Part shown: positions 31,660 to 40,090 of the stretch, piece after piece
Layout of the letters: the number at the start of each line of letters is the position of its first letter
Position numbering within the stretch: the stretch's first letter is position 1
Assembly (NCBI GenBank): GCA_902776985.1
Contig: CACYSD010000007.1
Coordinates: 62,001 to 126,000 of the forward strand
Direction of reading: 5' to 3'
Source of the DNA: UBA3839 sp902776985
GTDB lineage: Bacteria; Bacteroidota; Bacteroidia; Bacteroidales; Bacteroidaceae
DNA length: 64,000 nt
Position numbers and translations under genes: made by a program
The notes under the pieces: model-generated
Database searches by the model: none
What the model was told of the DNA's origin: nothing
What the model saw: only the letters and a program-made list of their open reading frames with translations

Positions 31660-33219
31660 ATGAAGTATATCATGAGTTTGCTGTCAGATGTGCAAAGAAA
31701 CAACCGACTCGTGGCTGTTTGCATTGCCTTGGTGTGTTTCGTCATGCTGTTGCCGTTGAAGGTGTCGGCAGATGATATCAAGATGCGTGGCTGCAGACAG
31801 GGACAAATGCCGGAACATATTGCTGCACGTCATACTGTACGTAGAGCTGCCCGTCGTGCGGATAACGTCAATCCCTACATCGGCAAGCGCCGCCAGTTGG
31901 TGGTGCTGGTGTCGTTCACAGATCTGCAGTTTCAGAGCGACGTGCCTTTGTCGGCATGGAACAGACTTTTAAATGAGGAAAACTACACGGAAAAACCGTT
32001 CTGTGGTTCGATACACGACTATTTCCTGGCACAGAGCTATGGGAAGTTCAACCTGACGTTTGACCTCTATGAGATTGCTCTTGACGAGTCGATTGTGAAA
32101 TACAGGAGTACATATTCTGACGATGCAAATTCCCAGTATCTGGTTGAGGATATTGTGGACTCGCTGCGAACAAAACCGATTGACTGGAGTGTGTATGACT
32201 GGGATGATGACTTGAATGTTGAACAACTGGTGATTGTCTTTCCTGGCGAGGGAATGAATACCGGTGGTGGTTCCAACTCTATCTGGCCGCATCAGTGGTG
32301 GATGAGCGGTCATAAAGGCAGTGACGGACAATACAAGCTGCCGCTCGTTGTCAGTACAGGAGATAAGGAATACCTGATAGACTGTTACTGCTGTGTGCCG
32401 GAAAAGTACAAGCAGGTATTCGGATCGTTCGGAACAATCTGTCATGAATTCAGCCACTGTTTTGGCTTTCCCGATTTTTATTATGGTAGTACTTCGTATC
32501 TGGAATACTGGGATTTGATGGATTCCGGCTGTTGGCAGATGGATGGTTTCTGTCCCACTGGTTATTCAGCCCATGAACGTATGTTGATGGGGTGGTTGGA
32601 ACCTGTAGAACTGACAGAACCTTGCACTGTGGAGGGGATAGAGGCATTGAGCAATGCTCCTCAAGCCTATATCATTTTCAATGATGAATATGGGGATGAA
32701 TTCTACATGGTGGAGAATCGTCAGCAAACGGGGTGGGACAGTGGTCTGCCCGGAAGCGGAATTATAGTCTTCCATATCGACTTTGATGAGGAGATATGGA
32801 ATTATGGCGTCCCTAATAAGCCGGCTGGGCAGCGATGCAGTATATTCCATGCTAACAACAAATCTTCCGTACTGTACCAAAGCGACTGGGCTTATCCTTA
32901 CGAAGGAAATGATTCGCTGACGAATTTCTCTGCTCCGCCAGCCGAACTCTTTCATCCATTGGCTGACGAATCATTGTATATGTCTAAACCTATTACCAGA
33001 ATGAAGGTAGTGGATGGTTTGGCTTCGTTTGACTTCATGGGCGGTGATGCTACAGGGATTGAAGAAATCAAAGCCTCCTCTGACTTGCCCATGGAGGATA
33101 ATGTCATCCAGATGGTTGTTTCCCCATTGGGGGATTTAAAGGGGGCTTTAATGAACTTACCTTGCGGCGTTTATATTATCCGTTATAGGAATGGGGTGAC
33201 TCGGAAGGTGTATTGGTGA
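31660..33219 (+). CDS. Second secreted M6-type metalloprotease
   Basis: 519 residues. The signal sequence is near residues 15-35 (ending KVSADD); a second ATG at 31672 is an alternative start. The zinc motif HEFSHCFGFPD near residue 262 and the downstream segments MDSGCW, FYMVENRQQTGWD and IIVFHIDFD parallel the protease at 13009-15267. The latter has a longer C-terminal beta domain, so the two are paralogs. The last about 50 residues include a palindromic-repeat insert (about 471-497) and a short sorting-like end (GVYIIRYRNGVTRKVYW). Its 3' end overlaps the convergent transporter gene by 44 bp. Confidence 0.88.
   Translation: MKYIMSLLSDVQRNNRLVAVCIALVCFVMLLPLKVSADDIKMRGCRQGQMPEHIAARHTVRRAARRADNVNPYIGKRRQLVVLVSFTDLQFQSDVPLSAWNRLLNEENYTEKPFCGSIHDYFLAQSYGKFNLTFDLYEIALDESIVKYRSTYSDDANSQYLVEDIVDSLRTKPIDWSVYDWDDDLNVEQLVIVFPGEGMNTGGGSNSIWPHQWWMSGHKGSDGQYKLPLVVSTGDKEYLIDCYCCVPEKYKQVFGSFGTICHEFSHCFGFPDFYYGSTSYLEYWDLMDSGCWQMDGFCPTGYSAHERMLMGWLEPVELTEPCTVEGIEALSNAPQAYIIFNDEYGDEFYMVENRQQTGWDSGLPGSGIIVFHIDFDEEIWNYGVPNKPAGQRCSIFHANNKSSVLYQSDWAYPYEGNDSLTNFSAPPAELFHPLADESLYMSKPITRMKVVDGLASFDFMGGDATGIEEIKASSDLPMEDNVIQMVVSPLGDLKGALMNLPCGVYIIRYRNGVTRKVYW
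33073..33149. repeat. Inverted pair of P2 palindromic repeats inside the protease gene
   Basis: CCTCCTCTGACTTGCCC, ATGGAGGATAATG, TCATCCAGATGGTTG, then TCCCCATTGGGGGATTTAAA and GGGGGCTT. The first part matches the reverse complement of 23607-23660; the second part is another end of the same family. Both are read in frame. Confidence 0.78.
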
Positions 33220-34150
33220 AGTGGGCGAGTTCATAAGAATTGATGATGTTCTGCCAGAGGACGTAGCAGCCTGCACCGATACTCGATACTGGTGACAGAT
33301 AGCTGTAGGCTATCCAGATGGCCATTCCTGTATTCTTCTGAAACATGCCCTGACCGCAGTTGATGCGCTCGTGGAAAATACGTCCAATACCCCTGCCGAT
33401 GGCAAACTGAATGATACATATAATCATTGACAGTAGAGCAATCCATAGCAGGAGGGTGATGCCTGCATTAGCGTGGAAGATGTTCTTGACGGTAATGCCT
33501 GTGGTGATGGCTAATGCTCCGCTCCAGCAGTAGAAACCGAGGTCAGGATGGTTTACTATGTATTTGTAGATTCGCGGAACATAATGGCGTACCGTCCAAC
33601 CTAAAAACAGAGGCAGTAGCATCACTATTGCCAGTTTCTGCAGGATGGTCATTGACGCCTCGAAGAAGGTTACACTTTCGGATTTCTCCAACAGCGGAAA
33701 TACCAAAGGGATGGTGACTGCGCATAGCAAACTCGACAACAATGTGTAGGTGGTCATAGTGTGAATGTTTCCGCCTAACTTGGCTGTTACAACTGGTGCG
33801 GCAGAGGCACAGGGCGCAATGACGCAAGTCAGGACTGCTTCCCAAATCAGTTTCTGCTGAGCATTGTTGCTAACAAAGGTTATGATGCCGATAACCAGTG
33901 CAACCAGGAGAAACTGTGAAATCACCAGCCAAAGATGCCATCGTCGTGGACGCATCTTGTGGAAATCCACCTTGGAGAATGTAACAAAGAGGGTAAGGAA
34001 CAGCATCACCGGCAACAGCACATCCATCACCTTGCCCAGTTCGTTGCCCGCTGCATCCAACTGGGGAACAAACGCAAAAAGAATATATGTCAACGTGCCT
34101 ACAACAATCGCTACAGGCAACGTCCACTGTTTCAGAAATCGTAAAATCAT
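33176..34150 (-). CDS. Bile acid:Na+ symporter (BASS) family transporter
   Basis: 324 residues with about nine to ten membrane segments. Family features include VLLPVMLFLTLFVTFSKVDF, CVIAPCASAAPVVTAKLGG near residue 120 and FQKNTGMAIWIAYSYL near 285. Such proteins import organic anions with sodium; bacterial members have varied substrates. The open frame extends 17 codons further to 34201, but a full promoter (34171-34202) lies inside that extension, so ATG 34150 is taken. Its 3' end overlaps the protease gene on the other strand by 44 bp, and no terminator separates them. The substrate is unknown. Confidence 0.85.
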   Translation of the reverse strand: MILRFLKQWTLPVAIVVGTLTYILFAFVPQLDAAGNELGKVMDVLLPVMLFLTLFVTFSKVDFHKMRPRRWHLWLVISQFLLVALVIGIITFVSNNAQQKLIWEAVLTCVIAPCASAAPVVTAKLGGNIHTMTTYTLLSSLLCAVTIPLVFPLLEKSESVTFFEASMTILQKLAIVMLLPLFLGWTVRHYVPRIYKYIVNHPDLGFYCWSGALAITTGITVKNIFHANAGITLLLWIALLSMIICIIQFAIGRGIGRIFHERINCGQGMFQKNTGMAIWIAYSYLSPVSSIGAGCYVLWQNIINSYELAHFTNTPSESPHSYNG

Positions 34151-34170
34151 GATTGTTCTTATTTTCGTTG

Positions 34171-34202
34171 CAAAGTTAGTCTTTTTAATTGGCTTAAGCA
34201 AA
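34171..34202 (-). promoter_or_regulatory. Promoter of the BASS transporter
   Basis: On the minus strand: TTTG (34199-34202), 20-nt spacer, TAACTTTG (34171-34178). A full consensus, about 20 bp before the chosen ATG. Confidence 0.8.
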
Positions 34203-34241
34203 AAGGTTTGATGCCTTACTTGCTGTGTGAAAAGAATTTGT

Positions 34242-34249
34242 TAATTTTG
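34242..34249 (+). promoter_or_regulatory. Promoter -7 box of the receiver/PEP-synthase-like gene
   Basis: TAATTTTG, about 30 bp before the ATG at 34278, divergent from the BASS promoter. Confidence 0.55.
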
Positions 34250-34277
34250 TAGCCAGAATAAATCCTCATAGATAATT

Positions 34278-37200
34278 ATGCAAGACACAAATATGGACGA
34301 TGCAATGTATAGCATCGATAAAACAGAACCGGACACAGCGGATAAGAATTCTGAGAATGGTGCGGTGGTGTTGCACGATACTAAGTTCGTGGACCTGATG
34401 CGCCGTCGCATCTTCAATATCCTGCTTATTGCGAATCCCTACGATGCCTTCATGCTTGAAGACGATGGGCGAGTGGATGAGAAAATCTTTGACGAATACT
34501 CCAAGCTGGGCCTTCGCTATCCACCGCGTTTTGTTCAGGTTGCTTCACAGGAAGAAGCAGAGGCGGAACTTGAGAAGACGAGTTTCGAACTGGTCATCTG
34601 TATGCCAGGTACCGATAACAATGATGTTTTCGACATTGCCCGCAGCATCAAGGTGCAGCACCCCCATGTTCCTATTGTGGTGCTCACTCCTTTCAGCCAC
34701 GGTATTACCAAGCGCATGGAACATGAGGATCTCAGCATATTTGAATATGTGTTCTGCTGGCTCGGAAATACCGACCTGCTGCTCTCCATCATCAAGCTTA
34801 TTGAGGACAAGATGAACCTTGAACACGATGTGGAAGCAGGTGTGCAGATGATTATGCTCGTAGAGGACAGCATCCGTTTCTATTCATCCATATTGCCACA
34901 TCTGTATAAATTCGTGTTGCAGCAGAGTCTTCTCTTCGCAACCGAGGCTCTTAACTCGCAACTTGAGACACTGCGAATGCGTGGACGTCCAAAGATTGTG
35001 CTTGCACGAAACTATGAAGAGGCATGGGAACTCTATGAGAAGAACAAGGACAATGTGCTCGGAGTTATTAGCGACTGCCGTTTCCCACGCAACGGAGTGA
35101 AGCAGGAACTCGCTGGATTCGAACTTCTCTCTGCAATAAGGCAGAGCGACGAGTTTGTCCCACTCATTCTGGAATCATCGGAAATTGAACGTGCGGATCT
35201 GGCACGGCAGTGCGGTGCTTCGTTCATCGACAAGAACTCCAAGAAGATGGGCGTGGATTTGCGTCGTCTTATCCTCCGCTATTTCGGTTTCGGAGACTTT
35301 ATCTTCCGCGACCCACATACTATGCAGGAAGTGGCAAGAATCAAGAACCTGAAAGACCTGCAGGATAACATCTTCACCCTTCCGAGAGAATCGCTGCTTT
35401 ACCACATTTCCCGAAACAACGTCAGTCGATGGCTGTCGTCGCGTGCGCTGTTCCCGATTTCGGAATTCCTCAAGCGCATCACTTGGAATTCTTTGCAGGA
35501 TGTCGATGCTCACCGTCAGATTATCTTCGATGCCATCGTTGCTTACCGAAAGATGAAGAATCAGGGAGTGGTGGCTGTCTTCCAGCGCGACCGTTTCGAC
35601 AACTACTCCAATTTCCAACGAATCGGCGACGGATCACTGGGAGGAAAGGGGCGCGGCATTGCTTTTATTGACCATATTATCAAGCGTCACCCTGACCTGA
35701 ATAATTTCTCCAACGCTCGTGTCATGATTCCGAAGACTGTCGTACTCTGTACAGATATCTTCGACGAATTCATGGATACCAACGAACTCTATCAGGTAGC
35801 ACTCAGCGACCTGCCAGATGCAGACATCCTGCATCATTTTCTCCATGCCCGACTGCCGGAACGTCTTGCAGATGACCTCATGACATTCCTGGAAGTGGTA
35901 CGTGAACCAATAGCCATACGCTCATCTTCACTGCTCGAGGACAGCCATTATCAGCCCTTTGCAGGAATCTACAGCACATACATGATTCCATACTGTGAAG
36001 ATAAATACCAACGTCTGCGAATGCTCAGCGATGCCATCAAGGGAGTCTATGCCAGTGTATTCTACCGCGCCAGCAAGGACTATATGGTGGCAACGTCGAA
36101 TGTCATAGACCAGGAGAAAATGGCTGTCATTCTGCAGGAAGTCGTAGGAACGCAATATGGAGAGCGCTTCTATCCGCAGATATCTGGAGTGGCGCGCAGT
36201 GTGAACTATTACCCAATTGGTGAGGAAAGGGCAGAAGAGGGTGTAGTGAATCTTGCGCTCGGTCTTGGTAAATACATAGTCGACGGAGGACTCAACCTCC
36301 GTGTTTGTCCCTCTCATCCTGACAAAGTACTTCAAACCAGTGAAATGGACATCGCCTTGCGCGAGACACAGACATGCTTCTATGCTCTTGACCTGAAGAA
36401 TATGGGCGAGAACATAAGTACTGATGACGGTTTCAACCTCCTGAGATTGAATGTGCGTGAAGCCGACAAGGACGGGTCTTTGCAGTTCATCGCATCTACC
36501 TTTGATCCCTATGACCAGGTTATCCGTGACGGAATCTATGAGGGTGGACGTAAGATAATCACCTTCTGCAGCGTGCTGCAGTACGGAGTGTTCCCTTTGC
36601 CAGAGATACTCAGATTGTCCATGAATTACGGACAGTCTGAAATGCGCCGTCCTGTGGAGATAGAGTTTGCTGTACGTCTTAACCCGGACCGTACAGGAGA
36701 ATTCTACCTGTTGCAGATACGCCCGATGGTGGACATGAAAATGGCGTTAGAGGAAGATATTACACTGATTCCAGACGAAGAGGCACTCATCCGCTCTCAC
36801 AATGCCATAGGACATGGCATCCTGACTGATGTGCAGGATATAGTTTATGTCAAGACGATTGATCCGGAGACTGGAAATAATATCTACAGCGCATCCAACA
36901 ACTATGCTATTGCCGAGGAAATAGAGAGTATAAACCGCGAATTCCTCAACACACAGACGAACTATGTGCTTGTAGGTCCTGGACGATGGGGTTCAAGCGA
37001 TTCTTGGCTTGGAGTGCCAGTCAAGTGGCCTGCAATCAGTGCCGCGAAAGTGATTGTAGAAGCCGGACTCAACAACTACCGTGTAGATCCCAGCCAGGGA
37101 ACACACTTCTTCCAGAATCTTACCAGCTTTGGAGTAGGGTACTTCACAGTCAATGACTATATTGATGATGGCATTTACCGGCAGGAAATTCTTAACGCCA

Positions 37201-37304
37201 TGCCTGCAGTACATGAAACAGCCCATGTACGCCATGTACATTTCGATACTCCACTGACCATCAAAATTGATGGAATGAAGAAAGAAGGAATCATTATGAA
37301 ATGA
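34278..37304 (+). CDS. Receiver-domain / PEP-pyruvate-binding fusion protein
   Basis: 1008 residues. Residues about 35-180 form a receiver-like fold (ILLIANPYDAFMLED). Residues about 190-345 form a second receiver with the acidic pair in MLVEDS near 196 and a candidate phosphorylation aspartate in GVISDCRFP near 258. Residues about 440-870 are a PEP-synthase/PPDK-type ATP-grasp nucleotide-binding domain (IGDGSLGGKGRGIAFID, EPIAIRSSSLLEDS, FYLLQIRPM). The phosphohistidine and PEP-binding domains of true PEP synthase are missing, so it is not a complete PEP synthase. It may phosphorylate or sense a small molecule under two-component control. It overlaps comF by 4 bp (ATGA), so the two are co-translated. 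Confidence 0.85.
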   Translation: MQDTNMDDAMYSIDKTEPDTADKNSENGAVVLHDTKFVDLMRRRIFNILLIANPYDAFMLEDDGRVDEKIFDEYSKLGLRYPPRFVQVASQEEAEAELEKTSFELVICMPGTDNNDVFDIARSIKVQHPHVPIVVLTPFSHGITKRMEHEDLSIFEYVFCWLGNTDLLLSIIKLIEDKMNLEHDVEAGVQMIMLVEDSIRFYSSILPHLYKFVLQQSLLFATEALNSQLETLRMRGRPKIVLARNYEEAWELYEKNKDNVLGVISDCRFPRNGVKQELAGFELLSAIRQSDEFVPLILESSEIERADLARQCGASFIDKNSKKMGVDLRRLILRYFGFGDFIFRDPHTMQEVARIKNLKDLQDNIFTLPRESLLYHISRNNVSRWLSSRALFPISEFLKRITWNSLQDVDAHRQIIFDAIVAYRKMKNQGVVAVFQRDRFDNYSNFQRIGDGSLGGKGRGIAFIDHIIKRHPDLNNFSNARVMIPKTVVLCTDIFDEFMDTNELYQVALSDLPDADILHHFLHARLPERLADDLMTFLEVVREPIAIRSSSLLEDSHYQPFAGIYSTYMIPYCEDKYQRLRMLSDAIKGVYASVFYRASKDYMVATSNVIDQEKMAVILQEVVGTQYGERFYPQISGVARSVNYYPIGEERAEEGVVNLALGLGKYIVDGGLNLRVCPSHPDKVLQTSEMDIALRETQTCFYALDLKNMGENISTDDGFNLLRLNVREADKDGSLQFIASTFDPYDQVIRDGIYEGGRKIITFCSVLQYGVFPLPEILRLSMNYGQSEMRRPVEIEFAVRLNPDRTGEFYLLQIRPMVDMKMALEEDITLIPDEEALIRSHNAIGHGILTDVQDIVYVKTIDPETGNNIYSASNNYAIAEEIESINREFLNTQTNYVLVGPGRWGSSDSWLGVPVKWPAISAAKVIVEAGLNNYRVDPSQGTHFFQNLTSFGVGYFTVNDYIDDGIYRQEILNAMPAVHETAHVRHVHFDTPLTIKIDGMKKEGIIMK

Positions 37305-38104
37305 AGAATATAGGGGGCTTCTTAGACTTTCTGTTTCCCCGCACCTGTGCGATGTGTGGGGAACGGTTGACTGTAGGTGAGAAAGAAGTGTGTGCTCGAT
37401 GCGTCATGCAGTTGCACAGACTTCGTTATGACGGTGATGGCCATCATGGCTATATAGAACGGCTCTTCTGGGCAAAGATACCGATAGAGAAAGCCACATC
37501 AATGTTCTATTACGAGGGAGGGGAGGCGCGTCGCTTATTGCACTCAATAAAATACAGAAACCGTCCACGTGCAGGAGAGGAATTGGCAAAAGTATTTGCA
37601 CGTGAAATGCTTGACGAGGATTTCTTTGATGAGGTTGATGGGATAGTGGCAGTACCACTACATTGGCGAAGAAGATTACGCAGAGGGTATAATCAGTCTG
37701 ACTATATAGCCCGTGGGATTAGTAGCATCACCCAGATACCTGTGTTGCGAAACGTCATAAAAAGAACCGTGAATAATTCGACTCAGACTCACCTCAACCA
37801 TTTCCAGCGGCAGGAGAATGTCAAGGATATATTTCGCCTGACCAGACCTGATATGGTTGTAGGTAAGCATATTCTGCTGGTTGACGACGTGATGACTACA
37901 GGGGCAACAATCCTTTCCTGTGCTCAGGAACTGGCTTCAATCCCCGATGTCAGTATATCAGTGTTTACACTTGCTCTCGCCAACCAACCAGTAGATTTTG
38001 CGGTTTATGAGAACACCCCTATGGAATATGAGTTCCATGTCCGCCCAACTACTCCTCAGAAGGACGCTTCAGCTGATTCCTCTGAATTGGATTTGCCGTA
38101 TTGA
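37301..38104 (+). CDS. ComF family phosphoribosyltransferase-like protein
   Basis: 267 residues. An N-terminal zinc-finger-like part (CAMCGERL, CARC) is followed by a type I phosphoribosyltransferase domain with the PRPP motif ILLVDDVMTTGAT near residue 190 and the segment VPLHWRRRLRRGYNQSD near 118, the ComF/GntX signature. The family is linked to DNA uptake and recombination in transformable bacteria, but the molecular reaction is not settled. It starts within the stop of the preceding large gene, and a terminator follows. Confidence 0.9.
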   Translation: MKNIGGFLDFLFPRTCAMCGERLTVGEKEVCARCVMQLHRLRYDGDGHHGYIERLFWAKIPIEKATSMFYYEGGEARRLLHSIKYRNRPRAGEELAKVFAREMLDEDFFDEVDGIVAVPLHWRRRLRRGYNQSDYIARGISSITQIPVLRNVIKRTVNNSTQTHLNHFQRQENVKDIFRLTRPDMVVGKHILLVDDVMTTGATILSCAQELASIPDVSISVFTLALANQPVDFAVYENTPMEYEFHVRPTTPQKDASADSSELDLPY

Positions 38105-38128
38105 TGGAGAAATCAGAGCGTTGGTACG

Positions 38129-38158
38129 AAAAAAACAGTATGGTTTGTGCTGTTTTTT
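38129..38158 (+). terminator. Terminator after comF
   Basis: AAAAAACAG pairs with CTGTTTTTT over an 11-nt loop. The stem is AT-rich, so it is moderate. Confidence 0.6.
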
Positions 38159-38171
38159 GAGAAAAAGTATG

Positions 38172-38179
38172 TAACTTTG
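38172..38179 (+). promoter_or_regulatory. Promoter -7 box of the Nif3 gene
   Basis: TAACTTTG, about 66 bp before the ATG at 38245. Confidence 0.55.
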
Positions 38180-38244
38180 CAACGCAAATGACGCCAGAGT
38201 GCTTTGCACGGTTGTCATTAGCGTAGGAGAAAACGACTACTTAC

Positions 38245-39027
38245 ATGAAATTACGGGATGTTATTGTAACCCTTGAACGTTTTGCTCCTCTGTCCCTGCA
38301 GGACGAGTACGATAATGCCGGACTGCAGATTGGATTAACAGAGGATGCTGAAGTCTCAGGGGTATTATTGTGTCTGGACGTCACTGAGGATGTGATTGAC
38401 GAGGCGGTGGCTTGCGGCTGCAATGTGGTTGTAAGTCATCATCCTTTGCTGTTCCATCCTTTGCGCAGAATTGCCGGTGAAGACTATGTGCAGCGTTGTG
38501 TGATGCATGCCATCCGCTGCGGTGTGGCAGTGTACAGCGCACATACCAATCTGGACAATGCACCTGGTGGTGTAAGCTGGCGCATGGCAGAGAAGATGAG
38601 ACTGACCGATGTGAAGGTATTGCAGCCGAATGAAGGCGTGGAAGGTGCCGGAGCCGGTGTTGTCGGAGATCTGCCGGAGGCAATGAGTGCTGATGAATTC
38701 TGTGGTTTGCTGAGGAATTGTTTCAAGTTGGACTGTGTGCGTCATAACGATGTGGGTCAGCGTAGCATTAAACGTGTTGCTCTGTGTGGTGGAGCAGGTG
38801 CTTTCTTGATGTCAACAGCGTTGAGAGCCGGTGCAGACGCTTTCGTAACAGGCGAGATAGGTTATCATCGTTTCTTCGGCTATGAGAATCAGATGCTCCT
38901 TGCAGAGATTGGTCACTATGAGAGCGAGCAATACACCGTGGATCTGTTTGCAGACATCCTCTCTCCAACCGGAGTGCGTATCTGCAAAACACAGTTGAAG
39001 ACAAATCCTGTAAGGTATAGAGTGTGA
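38245..39027 (+). CDS. Nif3-like dinuclear metal-centre protein
   Basis: 260 residues of the Nif3/YbgI (GTP cyclohydrolase I type 2-like) family. Metal-binding residues are in SHHPLLFHP near residue 66, SAHTNLDNAPGGVSWRMAE near 98 and GHYESEQYTVDL near 223, the conserved pattern for the two-metal site. Relatives form hexameric rings; the reaction in cells is not agreed. It probably forms one unit with the zinc-ribbon gene downstream, separated by a long 8-bp tandem repeat. Confidence 0.92.
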   Translation: MKLRDVIVTLERFAPLSLQDEYDNAGLQIGLTEDAEVSGVLLCLDVTEDVIDEAVACGCNVVVSHHPLLFHPLRRIAGEDYVQRCVMHAIRCGVAVYSAHTNLDNAPGGVSWRMAEKMRLTDVKVLQPNEGVEGAGAGVVGDLPEAMSADEFCGLLRNCFKLDCVRHNDVGQRSIKRVALCGGAGAFLMSTALRAGADAFVTGEIGYHRFFGYENQMLLAEIGHYESEQYTVDLFADILSPTGVRICKTQLKTNPVRYRV

Positions 39028-39047
39028 AAGGCGCTTTGTAGTCGTTA

Positions 39048-39183
39048 TTACGTTATAACTTTATATTGTAATTACGCCTGCGCCTTAAAAACTTAAGAAC
39101 TCAAAAACTTAAGAACTCAAAAACTCAAGAACTTAAGAACTTAAAAACTTAAAAACTCAAGAACTTAAAAACTCAAAAACTAA
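39048..39183. repeat. Twelve-unit 8-bp tandem repeat (ARAACTYA)
   Basis: Twelve perfect-period 8-mers (AAAACTTA, AGAACTCA, AAAACTCA, AGAACTTA, AAAACTAA) run from 39088 to 39183. They fill the space before the zinc-ribbon gene. Just before, a CGTTATTACGTTATAA series (39048-39063) resembles the 15301-15366 repeat. The same GCGCCTTAAAAACTT entry sequence precedes the repeat at 50806. Confidence 0.92.
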
Positions 39184-39193
39184 AATATTTATT

Positions 39194-40027
39194 ATGGCAA
39201 GACGTAAAGAAACAACTCCAGTAGACATGACTGTTGAGGAGAAACTGAAGAATCTCTATCAGCTGCAGTGCATGTTGTCGGAAATCGACAAAATTCGCAT
39301 TTTGCGTGGCGAACTTCCACTTGAAGTAGAGGACCTTGAGGATGAAATCGAAGGACTCAAGACCCGTGTAGAGAAATCAACTGCTGAGGTGGCAGAAATT
39401 CGCCAGCGAATCAATGAGTTCAAGACTGCAATTGATTTGGCAAACCGTAAGCTTGAGGAATATAAGACTCAGCTCGACAATGTCCGCAACAACCGTGAGT
39501 ATGATCTCTTGAACAAGGAAATAGAGTTCCAGACTCTTGAGGTTGAACTGGCTCAGAAGCGTATTCGTGAAGGTCAGGCTGCAGAGAAAGACAAAGAAGC
39601 TCTCATTGAGCGCAGCAAGGCAACCCTTGAGGAGCGTACTCAGGACTTGGAGGAGAAGAAGAATGAATTGGACGAAATCGTTGCAGAGACCAAGGCAGAG
39701 GAGGAGAAGCTCCGTGAACGTGCAAAGAACCTGGAACTTCTGATTGAGCCACGTTTGCTTCAGTCGTTCAAGCGTATCCGCAAGAATTCACGCAACGGTT
39801 TGGGTATCGTATATGTTCAGCGTGATGCCTGCGGTGGTTGCTTCGCTCAGATTCCACCACAGCGTCAGCTCGACGTTCGTATGCGCAAGAAAATCATCGT
39901 TTGCGAGTATTGCGGTCGTATTCTGATTGACCCAGAACTGGCTGGTGTTAAGATTGAAAACGCCAAGGCTGAAAAACCAAAGAGAAAAAGAAGTATTAGA
40001 AAAAAGTCGGACGAAGAGACTGAATAG
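39194..40027 (+). CDS. Coiled-coil protein with C4-type zinc ribbon
   Basis: 277 residues. A long coiled coil (about residues 15-185; heptad-rich EVEDLEDEIEGLKTRVE) is followed by a zinc ribbon with CGGCF near residue 215 and CEYCGRIL near 238, then a basic tail (KRKRSIRKK). This is the CT398/C4-type zinc-ribbon family conserved in many bacteria. A role in binding nucleic acid or in flagellar or secretion-linked functions has been proposed for relatives, but none is settled. It commonly lies beside nif3-like genes, as here. Confidence 0.9.
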   Translation: MARRKETTPVDMTVEEKLKNLYQLQCMLSEIDKIRILRGELPLEVEDLEDEIEGLKTRVEKSTAEVAEIRQRINEFKTAIDLANRKLEEYKTQLDNVRNNREYDLLNKEIEFQTLEVELAQKRIREGQAAEKDKEALIERSKATLEERTQDLEEKKNELDEIVAETKAEEEKLRERAKNLELLIEPRLLQSFKRIRKNSRNGLGIVYVQRDACGGCFAQIPPQRQLDVRMRKKIIVCEYCGRILIDPELAGVKIENAKAEKPKRKRSIRKKSDEETE

Positions 40028-40032
40028 TAAAT

Positions 40033-40078
40033 AAAAAAAGCTGCCATCTTTCAAATTGAAGGATGGCAGCTTTTTTTT
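40033..40078. terminator. Bidirectional terminator
   Basis: GCTGCCATC pairs with GATGGCAGC, continued by TTTCAA/TTGAAG in the inner stem; A and T runs on both sides. Serves the zinc-ribbon gene (+) and the 800-residue secreted protein (-). Confidence 0.92.
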
Positions 40079-40090
40079 ATATGTTAAACA

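Noticed and set aside
33176..34201. Longer start for the BASS transporter
   Set aside because: The promoter lies inside the extra 17 codons, so the ATG at 34150 is more likely.
34278..37304. Complete PEP synthase or pyruvate phosphate dikinase
   Set aside because: The phosphohistidine and PEP-binding domains are missing; only the ATP-grasp part and two receivers are present.
39088..39183. CRISPR array
   Set aside because: Perfect 8-bp tandem units without spacers; no cas genes in the window.
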